Source of the DNA: Sporomusa malonica
GTDB lineage: Bacteria > Bacillota > Negativicutes > Sporomusales > Sporomusaceae
Length of the DNA stretch: 64,000 nt
Reading direction: 5' to 3' (one strand)
Assembly: GCF_041428715.1 (NCBI RefSeq)
Contig: NZ_CP155572.1
The number at the start of each line of letters is the position of its first letter. Position 1 is the stretch's first letter. The notes beneath the pieces were generated by a model that worked only from the letters and a program-made list of their open reading frames with translations, was not told the origin of the DNA and did no database searches. This document shows positions 6,441 through 13,994 of this stretch, in pieces. Position numbers and translations under genes: made by a program.

Positions 6441-8554
6441 TGGGATATCGCTATATAACGTTACCTATACATACAGCACTATCTAAACGTCAAAGAACGC
6501 TTTTAGAAGTTAACGTTAGACAAAGTCCGGCTGTTGTTAGCGCCTATATCGGCGACAACGGGAATTTGACAGTATACTATGAAGGTCAGTTGGTCTTGCC
6601 GGAGTTGATGGCAAAAATACAATTCGCAAGTCGTGCAGAACAACCGGTTGCAGTTTCCCATACACAACACACGGGAGATGACAATTCGTCGTTTGCTGAA
6701 TATCGGCGGGATGCCATCTTGGCTGGGGTTGGCCTACTGGGACTGCAGCTACTGCGTATGGCAATGCCGGGTGCGTTTACTGCCGTTTATTTAGGTCGTA
6801 GCGCTTTTGTCCTCTTTGTAGCCCGGAAATTTATCGCTAGTGGTGTACGAAGTCTGCTAGTTGAGCGCCAGCCTAACGCTGATACGCTCACGACAACTGC
6901 GGTAATGGCCTCGATTTTAGGGGGGAAACCTGAATCCAGCCTGACGCTTTTGGCCCTTTCCAATTTTGCCGAGATGCTTACTACGTATACTGCAGAAAGG
7001 GCCCGGAAACATATTTCTAACCTATTGCGACTGGATCAGCAGTATGTTTGGAAGGTGGAAGATGACGGTCATGAAGTGCGAGTGGCGGTAGAAAGCCTGA
7101 AGCCTGGTGACCGGGTCGGTGTGCACCTAGGCGAAAAAATATGCGTAGATGGGCGGGTATTGTCCGGGGCAGCGGCTGTAGACCAATCATCTATCACTGG
7201 AGAATACATACCTGCGGAAAAAAGTGAAGGAGACTATGTGTATGCTGGCACTGTGCTCCAAAATGGTTTCCTTGAGATTGTAGTGGAAAAAATGGGTGAT
7301 GATACGGCGCTGGCACGTATCGTTCATATGGTGGAAGAAGCACAGGCCCGCCGTGCGCCGGTGCAAAACTTTGCTGACCGTATGGCCAACATGCTGGTTC
7401 CGATATCCTTTATTGCCGCTGGCTTGGTCTATGGGGCAACTAAGGATTGGCAGCGCGTATTGAACATGTTGTTTATCGATTTTTCTTGCGGCTTAAAACT
7501 TTCTACTGCCACTGCTATCTCGGCTGCTATTGGACGGGCCGCCAGCCGGGGTGTATTGGTTAAAGGCGGCAACTATGTGGAGGCGCTGGCAGGAGTAGAT
7601 ACGGTTGTGATGGACAAGACCGGTACGATTACCGTTGGTAAGCCGCAAATTGTAGCCGTCAAAGCAGCTCCGGGAGTTAAAGAACGGGAGTTGCTTCTGC
7701 TGGCCGCTTCAGCGGAATATCATTCAGCTCATCCGCTGGCTTGCGCTATCCTGGACCACGTAGAAGCTCAAGGATGGGCAATTCCGCCCCATAGCAGCAC
7801 TGAAACTATCATTGCGAGAGGCATTTTGGCCGAGGTACCGGACTTTGAGGATATTCGTGGTGGACGCATCCTGGTCGGCAGTTGGCGGTTCATGGAAGAA
7901 CATCAGCTTGAATGTCAGGGCCTTAAGGATGATTCAGGAGCAGAGCGCGGCTATAACTTGGTCTATGTGGCGCGTGATGCAGAGTTGTTGGGCCTACTGG
8001 TAGTTAGCGATCCCATTCGTCCTAATCTGAAAAAGACCATCAATCAGCTGCGGCGGCAAGGGGTTGACGAGGTTGTTATGATTACCGGTGATACTGAGCC
8101 GGTTGCGAAACATGTCGCAGCCGCGTTAGATCTTGACGCTTACTATGCCGAGGTTTTGCCCGAAGATAAAGCAACATTGGTAAACCGGCTTAGACGGCGG
8201 TCTCAGGTATTGATGGTCGGCGACGGCATCAACGATGCACCGGCTTTAGCCTTCGCTGATGTAGGGGTGGCTATGGGCGGACGGCGTACAGATATCGCCG
8301 TAGAGTCAGCCGCTATCACTATTAACTCAGAAGACCCGCTAGTGTTATCTGAGGTAGTTACACTGGGTAAACAAACCATGAAGATTGTGCAGCAGAACTT
8401 TACCGCTACCATCGCAGTCAATACGGCAGCTATGTTGCTCGGAGCGATTGGACGAACCAATCCGATGATTTCGGCTCTTATTCATAATGCTGCGACCATA
8501 GGGGTAGTGTTAAATAGTGCACGGATCTTAGTGGCTGCTAAAAAAAAATGGTAG
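6440..8554 (+). CDS. P1B-type metal ATPase with unusual membrane motif (FezB-like)
   Basis: 704 residues from ATG 6440, which overlaps the upstream stop by one base; a longer in-frame start at 6362 would overlap it by 78 bp. An N-terminal HMA2-like domain (about 10-60) is followed by membrane helices. The actuator motif is TGEYIP, where most relatives have TGES or TGEP. The phosphorylation motif DKTGT carries the aspartate at about residue 392. The P1B-specific HP motif is present (HSAHPLACAIL), as is the hinge GDGINDAPAL. The membrane motif before the phosphorylation site reads DFSCGLKLSTATA instead of the CPC(A)LGLATP of copper and zinc pumps, so the substrate is not classic Cu or Zn. With the Fur-like operator and HMA2 partners this suits the ferrosome type of iron-loading ATPase, by inference. 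Confidence 0.9.
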   Translation: MGYRYITLPIHTALSKRQRTLLEVNVRQSPAVVSAYIGDNGNLTVYYEGQLVLPELMAKIQFASRAEQPVAVSHTQHTGDDNSSFAEYRRDAILAGVGLLGLQLLRMAMPGAFTAVYLGRSAFVLFVARKFIASGVRSLLVERQPNADTLTTTAVMASILGGKPESSLTLLALSNFAEMLTTYTAERARKHISNLLRLDQQYVWKVEDDGHEVRVAVESLKPGDRVGVHLGEKICVDGRVLSGAAAVDQSSITGEYIPAEKSEGDYVYAGTVLQNGFLEIVVEKMGDDTALARIVHMVEEAQARRAPVQNFADRMANMLVPISFIAAGLVYGATKDWQRVLNMLFIDFSCGLKLSTATAISAAIGRAASRGVLVKGGNYVEALAGVDTVVMDKTGTITVGKPQIVAVKAAPGVKERELLLLAASAEYHSAHPLACAILDHVEAQGWAIPPHSSTETIIARGILAEVPDFEDIRGGRILVGSWRFMEEHQLECQGLKDDSGAERGYNLVYVARDAELLGLLVVSDPIRPNLKKTINQLRRQGVDEVVMITGDTEPVAKHVAAALDLDAYYAEVLPEDKATLVNRLRRRSQVLMVGDGINDAPALAFADVGVAMGGRRTDIAVESAAITINSEDPLVLSEVVTLGKQTMKIVQQNFTATIAVNTAAMLLGAIGRTNPMISALIHNAATIGVVLNSARILVAAKKKW

Positions 8555-8587
8555 ATGCTTTTAAATCAGAGGAAGGAGGTGAAATAT

Positions 8588-8812
8588 ATGTTTGCAAGAA
8601 GTGATTTTTGGATAGGCCTAGTTGTTGGAACTATTGCTGGGGCATTTGGATATAAGATGATGTCAGAACAGTCGATGCGAGTTATGGCACCAGCCGTACC
8701 AATGCCTGCTGCTCAAGGTGTGGGTGAAATCCCGGTAGACGAATTAATGCGCCAAAAAGAACGTTTAGAAGACTTAATTGCAGAGCGGCAACAGGGCGGG
8801 ATTCAGGCGTAA
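8588..8812 (+). CDS. small glycine-rich membrane protein at the end of the P-ATPase operon
   Basis: 74 residues from ATG 8588, with ggaaggaggtg 8 bases upstream; an upstream in-frame ATG at 8555 lacks a ribosome site. A single membrane span (FWIGLVVGTIAGAFGYKMM) contains closely spaced glycines of the glycine-zipper kind. A proline-rich linker and a charged C-terminal helix (MRQKERLEDLIAERQQ) follow. Small glycine-zipper membrane proteins accompany the ATPase in ferrosome clusters, as far as I recall, which would give this protein a structural role. Identification rests on context, not on a recognised family signature. An inverted repeat at 8858-8892 closes the operon. Confidence 0.75.
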   Translation: MFARSDFWIGLVVGTIAGAFGYKMMSEQSMRVMAPAVPMPAAQGVGEIPVDELMRQKERLEDLIAERQQGGIQA

Positions 8813-8857
8813 TCTTGACACTCCCTGTAGCTTGGAATTTTTACTTTAAAAAGCACA

Positions 8858-8892
8858 AAGTCCAACCACTTAATCTAAAGGGGTTGGACTTT
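8858..8892. terminator. inverted-repeat terminator
   Basis: Perfect 11-bp stem AAAGTCCAACC (8858-8868) / GGTTGGACTTT (8882-8892) with a 13-base loop. A- and T-ends make it potentially bidirectional. Confidence 0.75.
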
Positions 8893-9055
8893 ACTACACT
8901 AACAACCTGAGTAATGCGGCAAAGATATCAAGGATTTGCGATTTTGCAGATATTATAAATAGATAAACTGGTAGCTTTACGCCGCGGCCGTAGGGGAAAC
9001 TTACATAAGATGGTTGTAGTGCGTTATGACCACAGAAAAAAGGAGGTAGAGCTGG

Positions 9056-9352
9056 ATGGGCATACAAATGACTATAGATAGCCAGCAAATACGTCTGTGC
9101 ATTGAAGGTGATATTTACCGGGAGCATGCGGAAGTTTTGCAGGCCATTATTGGAGACAGGGTTCGTGATGGCAGCCGTTTAATCTATCTTAATATGGTGG
9201 GTGTGTATTATATTGACTGCAAAGGTTTGCAGACTTTGGCTAACTTGCGAACACAACTACTAAATAAAGGTGTATCTTTAGTTTTTGAACATGCTAGAGA
9301 TTGGCGGGAACGTCTGAAAAAATGTTCCTCTTGTACAAAGAAATTGTCATAA
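9056..9352 (+). CDS. STAS-domain protein (anti-anti-sigma-like)
   Basis: 98 residues; aggaggt at 9041-9047 precedes ATG. It has the STAS pattern, with an initial beta strand (IRLCIEGDIYRE), a central strand (RLIYLNMVGVYYID), then CKGLQTLANLRTQL and VSLVFEHA. In SpoIIAA/RsbV the residue after the D of DSSGL is phosphorylated. Here the motif is DCKGL, with no serine or threonine, so switch control by an RsbW/SpoIIAB-type kinase is unlikely. The C-terminus carries CSSC, a possible metal or redox pair. It stands alone between two terminators. Confidence 0.8.
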   Translation: MGIQMTIDSQQIRLCIEGDIYREHAEVLQAIIGDRVRDGSRLIYLNMVGVYYIDCKGLQTLANLRTQLLNKGVSLVFEHARDWRERLKKCSSCTKKLS

Positions 9353-9361
9353 TAATAAAAT

Positions 9362-9400
9362 AAGCCTTCCTGGGTTTAGAGCTTGGAAGGCTTGTTTTTT
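9362..9400 (+). terminator. intrinsic terminator
   Basis: AAGCCTTCC (9362-9370) / GGAAGGCTT (9385-9393) followed by G and six T. Confidence 0.9.
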
Positions 9401-9521
9401 ATTTGCTCAAAAAAGAGTAGGAAACTGGAGGCACTTTAGATTCCATAAAGAGGCTATAGACAAGAAGCACAGGGAAGATATAATGATAAACGCTGACAAA
9501 ATACTTTAGAAAAGTGCTGAG

Positions 9522-9550
9522 TTGACAAGCTTGGTTATACTGGTTATAAT
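9522..9550 (+). promoter_or_regulatory. distal promoter of tRNA-Ser / SRP RNA
   Basis: TTGACA (9522-9527), 17 bp, TATAAT (9545-9550): an exact consensus vegetative promoter, as expected for a stable-RNA transcript. Confidence 0.85.
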
Positions 9551-9591
9551 AGAGCAGTACTCAATCAATGGTGAATGTAGTTAATTCCCAG

Positions 9592-9620
9592 TTGATTTAT
9601 TGAACTAAATAAGATATAAT
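9592..9620 (+). promoter_or_regulatory. proximal promoter of tRNA-Ser
   Basis: TTGATT (9592-9597), 17 bp, TATAAT (9615-9620), about 15 bp before the mature tRNA. Gives a tandem-promoter arrangement with the one at 9522. Confidence 0.75.
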
Positions 9621-9641
9621 CAAATTCTGTTGAGAGCACAT

Positions 9642-9731
9642 GGAGAGATGTCCGAGTGGTTGAAGGAGCACGCCTGGAAAGCGTGTGTACTGGAAACGGT
9701 ACCGAGGGTTCGAATCCCTCTCTCTCCGCCA
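9642..9731 (+). tRNA. tRNA-Ser (GGA)
   Basis: 90-nt class II tRNA with encoded CCA. Acceptor GGAGAGA pairs with TCTCTCC. The anticodon arm is CACGC-CTGGAAA-GCGTG, with anticodon GGA at 9676-9678. A long variable arm (TGTACTGGAAACGGTACC) and the T arm GAGGGTTCGAATCCCTC follow. It sits upstream of the SRP RNA and dnaX as in many Bacillus-Clostridium genomes. Confidence 0.97.
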
Positions 9732-9778
9732 TAAATTTTACTAATCGCAGGCCGGTATACGGCTTTTTGTTTTCTAGG

Positions 9779-9905
9779 CCGGGCTATAGCAGTGCCGGGT
9801 CTTACGCAATGAGAACTCATGAACCGCGTCAGATTCGGAAGGAAGCAGCGCTAAGTGATCATTCTTATGTGCCGTAAGGGTGCCTGGTGTCTGCTATGGT
9901 CCGTC
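9779..9905 (+). ncRNA. ffs: bacterial signal recognition particle RNA
   Basis: Scaffold RNA of the SRP that binds Ffh for co-translational targeting. The conserved apical domain is visible as GAACCGCGTCAGATTCGGAAG, then GAAGCAGCGCTAAG at about 9821-9854. The flanks pair into one long rod: GGCTATAGCAG near 9782 with CTGCTATGGTCC near 9892, and the internal GTCTTACG with CGTAAGGG. About 125 nt, so the short type. Ends are estimated from pairing. Position before dnaX is canonical. A weak hairpin with T-run (9751-9769) separates it from the tRNA. Confidence 0.93.
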
Positions 9906-9956
9906 GTAGAAAACAAAGCCGTAACTGTACCTATAATTACATAATTACTTATTGAA

Positions 9957-9981
9957 AGTGGCCAAAATGGGCTGCTTTTTT
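9957..9981 (+). terminator. terminator after SRP RNA
   Basis: AGTGGCC (9957-9963) pairs with GGGCTGCT (9969-9976), followed by a T-run. Confidence 0.75.
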
Positions 9982-10063
9982 GCTATATTAATTATTTTCC
10001 TGGAAAAGGGAAACATTTTACTAATGTTGAATATAACAGTTTTGAAGGCAAGGAGGTGTGGGT

Positions 10064-11803
10064 ATGGCTTATGTGGCATTATACCGTAAGTGGCGACCGC
10101 AAGACTTTGACAATTTAGTCGGCCAGGAGCATATTAGTATTACTCTTAAAAATGCCATCGTTTCTGGCAAGATTGCCCACGCTTATCTATTTGCCGGGCC
10201 ACGCGGTACAGGGAAAACCAGTACTGCTAAAATTTTGGCTAAGTCGCTCAATTGCCAGCATGGCCCTACAGCTAATCCCTGCAATACCTGCTCTAACTGT
10301 GAGAAGATTACTGCTGGCACGTCGATGGATGTGTTTGAGGTTGACGCAGCCTCTAACCGGGGCATTGACGAGATTCGTGACCTGAGGGAAACTGTTAAAT
10401 TTGCACCGGTAGATGGGCGTTATAAAGTATACATAATCGACGAAGTTCATATGTTAACCACTGAGGCCTTCAATGCGCTGCTAAAAACGTTGGAAGAGCC
10501 TCCGGGGCATGTGGTTTTTGTTCTGGCAACCACTGAGCCGCACAAGATTCCGGCTACCATTCACTCCCGCTGCCAACGCTATGACTTCCGGCGGATTGGG
10601 GTAAAAGAAATCGAGCAGAGGCTGGCCTCTGTAGCAGAACATAGTGATCTACAGGCTGCGCCAGAAGCACTTAGGCTTATTGCCGTTCAGGCTGACGGGG
10701 GTATGCGGGACGCGCTGAGTATCTTGGATCAATGCGCCGCCCTGGATGCAGGTGATGTGATAACCGCCGCCCATGTTAGACAGTTGCTTGGGCTCATAGG
10801 TCACGAATGGGTGTGGCAACTGACTGATGCTGTAGCCGGGCGGGATGCTCACAGCGTACTGGTAAAACTTGATGAACTCATCAATTTGGGCAAAGATGTG
10901 CGTCAATTGCTAGTGGAATTGGCACTTCATGCCCGCAGTCTGATGCTTTATAAAGCAGCTCCGTCGATCGATAACATTGAGATGTACAGTGATGATCGGT
11001 CTGTACTGGCGGCGCAAAGCGCCAAGTTTAGTCACCACGAGCTGGTAGAGATGCTGGAAGTACTGCATGCAGCGGCTAATGAAACCAAGTGGGCAGCTGA
11101 ACCCCGTATTGCTGTTGAAATGGCCCTTATCACATTATGTCGGCGGGCTGCAGGTACAGATATTGCTGCTCTAATTGAAAGAGTCACAGAGCTGGAAGCT
11201 AGGATTGCTAATCATCCGGTGGCAGCAGCAACTAGTGCTGTGAGTTCACGGCCTGTGCCGCAGCCCCATATCCCTCCCCGGCAGCCGCAGCCTCTGTCTG
11301 ATGTGCCGAGACAGCCGGCCAACCAGGAGCCATCTGTGCCGTCAACTCCTGTGAAAGCCGCTGCTCCGCAGCCGCCTGAACCAGCTGTCAGTAGTGCTGG
11401 TAATTTAAACGAGGTATGGGCTGCTGTGCTCAAGGAACTCTTAACCGGCGGTAAACGGTCAGTGCATGCTTGTGTTATGCAGGGACACTTAACCGCACTT
11501 ACTGACAGTCAGGCGATGGTACGGTTTACTGCGACTTTTCCGAAAGAACGTACAGAAAAGGATGATTACCGGGCGATTGTGGAAAAAACGCTGGCGCAAG
11601 TCACCGGGCAGCAAGTTAAGCTTATCTGCTCAATGGGGCAGGATATGCCAGCAGCCAAGCCGGCTGCACCACCGCGGTCAGCGCCGCCCGCGCAACCTGC
11701 TGAACAACCTGCCGATCCTGGTTTCAACCACCCTGCTGTCAGGCAGGCTCAAATGATGTTTGGTGGTAAAGTAATTAAGATAGATGAAGAAAATAAAAAT
11801 TAG
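10064..11803 (+). CDS. dnaX: DNA polymerase III subunit gamma/tau
   Basis: Clamp-loader ATPase of the replisome, 579 residues. Walker A GPRGTGKTS (about 46), four-cysteine zinc knuckle (CQHG...CNTC..C, about 64-80), Walker B/DEVH at DEVHML, sensor 1 in LATTEPHKIP and the SRC arginine-finger motif (SRCQRYDF). A proline/alanine-rich linker (about 385-450) and C-terminal tau-specific region follow. ATG 10064 is preferred: aggaggt ends 7 bases upstream, while the in-frame GTG at 10058 touches the ribosome site. First gene of a dnaX-ybaB-recR unit. No programmed-frameshift slippery run was looked for exhaustively. Confidence 0.97.
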   Translation: MAYVALYRKWRPQDFDNLVGQEHISITLKNAIVSGKIAHAYLFAGPRGTGKTSTAKILAKSLNCQHGPTANPCNTCSNCEKITAGTSMDVFEVDAASNRGIDEIRDLRETVKFAPVDGRYKVYIIDEVHMLTTEAFNALLKTLEEPPGHVVFVLATTEPHKIPATIHSRCQRYDFRRIGVKEIEQRLASVAEHSDLQAAPEALRLIAVQADGGMRDALSILDQCAALDAGDVITAAHVRQLLGLIGHEWVWQLTDAVAGRDAHSVLVKLDELINLGKDVRQLLVELALHARSLMLYKAAPSIDNIEMYSDDRSVLAAQSAKFSHHELVEMLEVLHAAANETKWAAEPRIAVEMALITLCRRAAGTDIAALIERVTELEARIANHPVAAATSAVSSRPVPQPHIPPRQPQPLSDVPRQPANQEPSVPSTPVKAAAPQPPEPAVSSAGNLNEVWAAVLKELLTGGKRSVHACVMQGHLTALTDSQAMVRFTATFPKERTEKDDYRAIVEKTLAQVTGQQVKLICSMGQDMPAAKPAAPPRSAPPAQPAEQPADPGFNHPAVRQAQMMFGGKVIKIDEENKN

Positions 11804-11815
11804 GAGGCTGACAAT

Positions 11816-12142
11816 ATGTTTGGAAATATGGGAAATATGGCAGGAATGATGAAGAAGGTTCAAAAACTTCAGGGTGACATGGCAAAACTTCAGGAAGAGC
11901 TTAAAGCCCGCACGATTGAAGTATCAACTGGAGGCGGAGCGGTGAAGGTTGTAGTCACTGGTGAAAAGAAGCTGCAATCAATTAAAATTGCTCCCTCGGC
12001 CGTTGATCCTGAAGATGTAGAAATGCTGGAAGATCTGGTGGCTGCCGCTGTTAATGAAGCAATGACCAAAGTAGATGACATGATGGCCCAGGAAATGGGT
12101 AAGCTGACAGGCGGTCTCAATCTTCCGCCAGGAATGTTTTAA
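11816..12142 (+). CDS. ybaB: YbaB/EbfC nucleoid-associated protein
   Basis: 108-residue DNA-binding protein that forms tweezer-like dimers. The N-terminal coiled region (MMKKVQKLQGDMAKLQEELKA) is followed by the strand VEVSTGGGAVKVVVTGEKK-like core and a C-terminal helix ending LPPGMF. Starts 12 bp after dnaX with aggaggctgac, so co-transcribed, and recR follows after 3 bp. Length and neighbours match B. subtilis YaaK. Confidence 0.95.
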   Translation: MFGNMGNMAGMMKKVQKLQGDMAKLQEELKARTIEVSTGGGAVKVVVTGEKKLQSIKIAPSAVDPEDVEMLEDLVAAAVNEAMTKVDDMMAQEMGKLTGGLNLPPGMF

Positions 12143-12145
12143 TCG

Positions 12146-12739
12146 ATGAGCTATATTGCGCCAATTGCTAAGCTAATTGAGCATTTTCGCCGTTTGCCTG
12201 GTATTGGCCCCAAGTCAGCAGCCCGCCTCGCTTATCATGTGCTGAAAATGGATAAAGGTCAGGCGACCGCTTTGGCACAGGCTATTGTTGAAGCTAAAGA
12301 GCGGGTTAGCTATTGCTCGGTTTGTTTTGATCTGACAGATGCTGATCCTTGTCAAACCTGCCGTTCTGAGGGACGGGACAGGACGGTTGTATGTGTGGTC
12401 GAAGACCCCAAAGATGTGACCGCAATGGAACGTACCCGCGAATTTAAAGGCTTGTACCATGTACTGCATGGATCTCTGTCGCCGCTCGAAGGCGTCGGTC
12501 CTGACGATATCAAGGTGAAAGAACTCTTAGACCGAGTTGGCAAAGGGGTCCAGGAAGTCATCATGGCAACTAACCCTAATGTCGAAGGCGAGGCTACAGC
12601 TATGTATATTGCTAAGCTGCTGAAGCCGCTTGGCGTCAAGGTAACCCGCATTGCTCATGGTCTGCCGGTAGGCGGCGACCTCGAATACGCGGATGAGGTG
12701 ACGCTGTCCAAGGCGCTCGAAAACCGCCGGGAAATGTAA
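12146..12739 (+). CDS. recR: recombination mediator RecR
   Basis: 197 residues. The N-terminal helix-hairpin-helix (FRRLPGIGPKSAARLAYH) is followed by a four-cysteine zinc finger (CSVCFDLTDADPCQTC, about 57-72). The Toprim domain (VCVVEDPKDVTAMERT, NPNVEGEATAMYI) and C-terminal GLPVGGDLEYADEVTL are typical. RecR loads RecA at gaps with RecF/RecO. Only 3 bp separate it from ybaB and no strong ribosome site is seen, suggesting translational coupling. Confidence 0.97.
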   Translation: MSYIAPIAKLIEHFRRLPGIGPKSAARLAYHVLKMDKGQATALAQAIVEAKERVSYCSVCFDLTDADPCQTCRSEGRDRTVVCVVEDPKDVTAMERTREFKGLYHVLHGSLSPLEGVGPDDIKVKELLDRVGKGVQEVIMATNPNVEGEATAMYIAKLLKPLGVKVTRIAHGLPVGGDLEYADEVTLSKALENRREM

Positions 12740-12795
12740 AGGCGCTGTTTTATCCTGCCTGTTTTTGGGAATACTAAAAACAGGGGGAGATGTGT

Positions 12796-13053
12796 ATGAA
12801 AACAGCATTCACCAATATAGTGAATGGTCTTATGGCACAAGATGCACTAGTGACTCATCAGCTGCCGCCTTTGTCAGAGCAGCTTGAACAAGCAAAACAA
12901 GAGTGGCATAGCGCTCAAAACTACTATAATAACGTATCAGATGCTGATTTGGTTGACCATGCAGCATATCTTATCCAAGCAGCCGAGAAAAAGTATACAT
13001 ATCTACTAAAACGTGCCCGCAATGAAGGGGTACGTTATGCGCCGTTTAATTGA
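12796..13053 (+). CDS. yaaL: YaaL family protein (DUF2508)
   Basis: 85 residues. Family hallmark is the amphipathic core with EWHSAQNYYNNVSDADLVDHAAYLIQAAEKKYTYLLKRAR. Function unknown; found next to recR and bofA in spore formers. I start at ATG 12796 because caggggga lies 7 bases upstream; ATG 12790 is too close. A strong terminator directly after the gene ends the dnaX transcript here. Confidence 0.9.
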   Translation: MKTAFTNIVNGLMAQDALVTHQLPPLSEQLEQAKQEWHSAQNYYNNVSDADLVDHAAYLIQAAEKKYTYLLKRARNEGVRYAPFN

Positions 13054-13066
13054 AAAGCAAGCCCTA

Positions 13067-13098
13067 AAATACCGGATCTTGGTCCGGTATTTTTTTTC
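13067..13098 (+). terminator. intrinsic terminator of the dnaX-recR-yaaL operon
   Basis: AAATACCGGA (13067-13076) / TCCGGTATTT (13083-13092), 6-base loop, eight-T run. Confidence 0.92.
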
Positions 13099-13099
13099 T

Positions 13100-13190
13100 G
13101 TTAGAAAGTATAGCTTTCCGTCTGGATAAGGCAACATCGGCTTCTGCTGTCGCCAAAGGCTCGGCACAAGCCGTGTTTTCTCTATCATTA
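13100..13190 (-). repeat. dispersed ~90-bp repeat, copy 1 (reverse orientation)
   Basis: Reverse complement of the elements at 27563-27655 and 50555-50646, with nearly identical blocks such as GGCAACATCGGCTTC and GCCAAAGGCTCGG. It ends in TTAGAAAGTATA on this side. It lies between the two yaaL paralogs. Confidence 0.85.
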
Positions 13191-13244
13191 TTTTGGACTG
13201 GCCAACATATAGTGTTGTGAGCGATATTGTTGGAGGGATAAATT

Positions 13245-13541
13245 ATGATTGCATGGCGAAGGCTTTTGGGGCTGTGGGATACCGATCAAACTGGAGTTAA
13301 GGGTATGGTTTGTTTGGCAGAGGTGGTGGATCAGGCTCGACGGGACTGGTTATATGCCCAGAATTACTATAATACAGTAACTGATCCTGATTTAATTGAC
13401 TATGCTGTTTTTCTTACTAAAGCCTATGAGCGTAGATATATATATCTACTAAGAAAAGCACGACAAGAGGGTGCTAGATGCCCAAGCGGTATAAATATGG
13501 CACAAATAACTGAAGCAGGAACTATACGCAGGGCGTTTTGA
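13245..13541 (+). CDS. second YaaL-like (DUF2508) protein
   Basis: 98 residues; ggagggata precedes the ATG. It shares the family core with the first yaaL: WLYAQNYYNTVTDPDLIDYAVFLTKAYERRYIYLLRKAR, against WHSAQNYYNNVSDADLVDHAAYLIQAAEKKYTYLLKRAR. Its own N- and C-terminal extensions differ. It is therefore a tandem paralog. A terminator and a dispersed repeat separate it from the first copy, so it is transcribed with bofA rather than with recR. Function unknown. Confidence 0.85.
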   Translation: MIAWRRLLGLWDTDQTGVKGMVCLAEVVDQARRDWLYAQNYYNTVTDPDLIDYAVFLTKAYERRYIYLLRKARQEGARCPSGINMAQITEAGTIRRAF

Positions 13542-13587
13542 CGTGGTAAACTTAGGGAGAAGGATACTTTTAATGGAGGCGTAAGAG

Positions 13588-13872
13588 ATGTCGTTTTTAC
13601 CGGCAGGTTTAGAATTTAACGTTATCATTGCGTACGCGTTTGGGATTATTTTAATCTACCTTATTGGCCGCGTATTTTTAATGCCAATAAAATTAGTATT
13701 TAAGCTGATCTATAACGGTTTAGTAGGCGGAGTGATGCTGTGGGCTGTTAATTTTGTTGGTTCGTATATCGGTTTTACTATTGGTATCAACCCAATTACC
13801 GCGCTCGTGGCCGGTTTTTTAGGCTTACCGGGAGTTATTTTACTAATTTTGTTTAAAATATTTATTAACTAG
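13588..13872 (+). CDS. bofA: BofA, inhibitor of pro-sigma-K processing
   Basis: 94-residue inner-membrane protein. Hydrophobic segments at about 12-30, 38-62 and 68-92, with the BofA-type stretch VNFVGSYIGFTIGINPITALVAGFLGLPGVILLILFK. In B. subtilis BofA holds the SpoIVFB protease inactive in the forespore-surrounding membrane. Its presence is good evidence that the host sporulates. ggaggcg precedes the ATG, and the second yaaL paralog is 46 bp upstream. Confidence 0.93.
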   Translation: MSFLPAGLEFNVIIAYAFGIILIYLIGRVFLMPIKLVFKLIYNGLVGGVMLWAVNFVGSYIGFTIGINPITALVAGFLGLPGVILLILFKIFIN

Positions 13873-13922
13873 CTTGGTAGTATTAGCCATAAAAGACCTG
13901 GTAGTGCTGTTATTCGAAAGAA

Positions 13923-13948
13923 CTTGGCACAAGCCAAGCTGTATTTTT
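13923..13948 (+). terminator. terminator after bofA
   Basis: CTTGGC (13923-13928), ACAA loop, GCCAAG (13933-13938), then CTGTATTTTTAT. Confidence 0.75.
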
Positions 13949-13994
13949 ATATAATGAATCATAGAGTTTGGATGGACAAGGAGTGCATTGAGCG

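Noticed and set aside
9656..9877. 73-aa plus-strand ORF and the overlapping minus-strand ORF 9620-9820
   Set aside because: They run through the tRNA-Ser and SRP RNA genes, so they are shadows of structural RNA.
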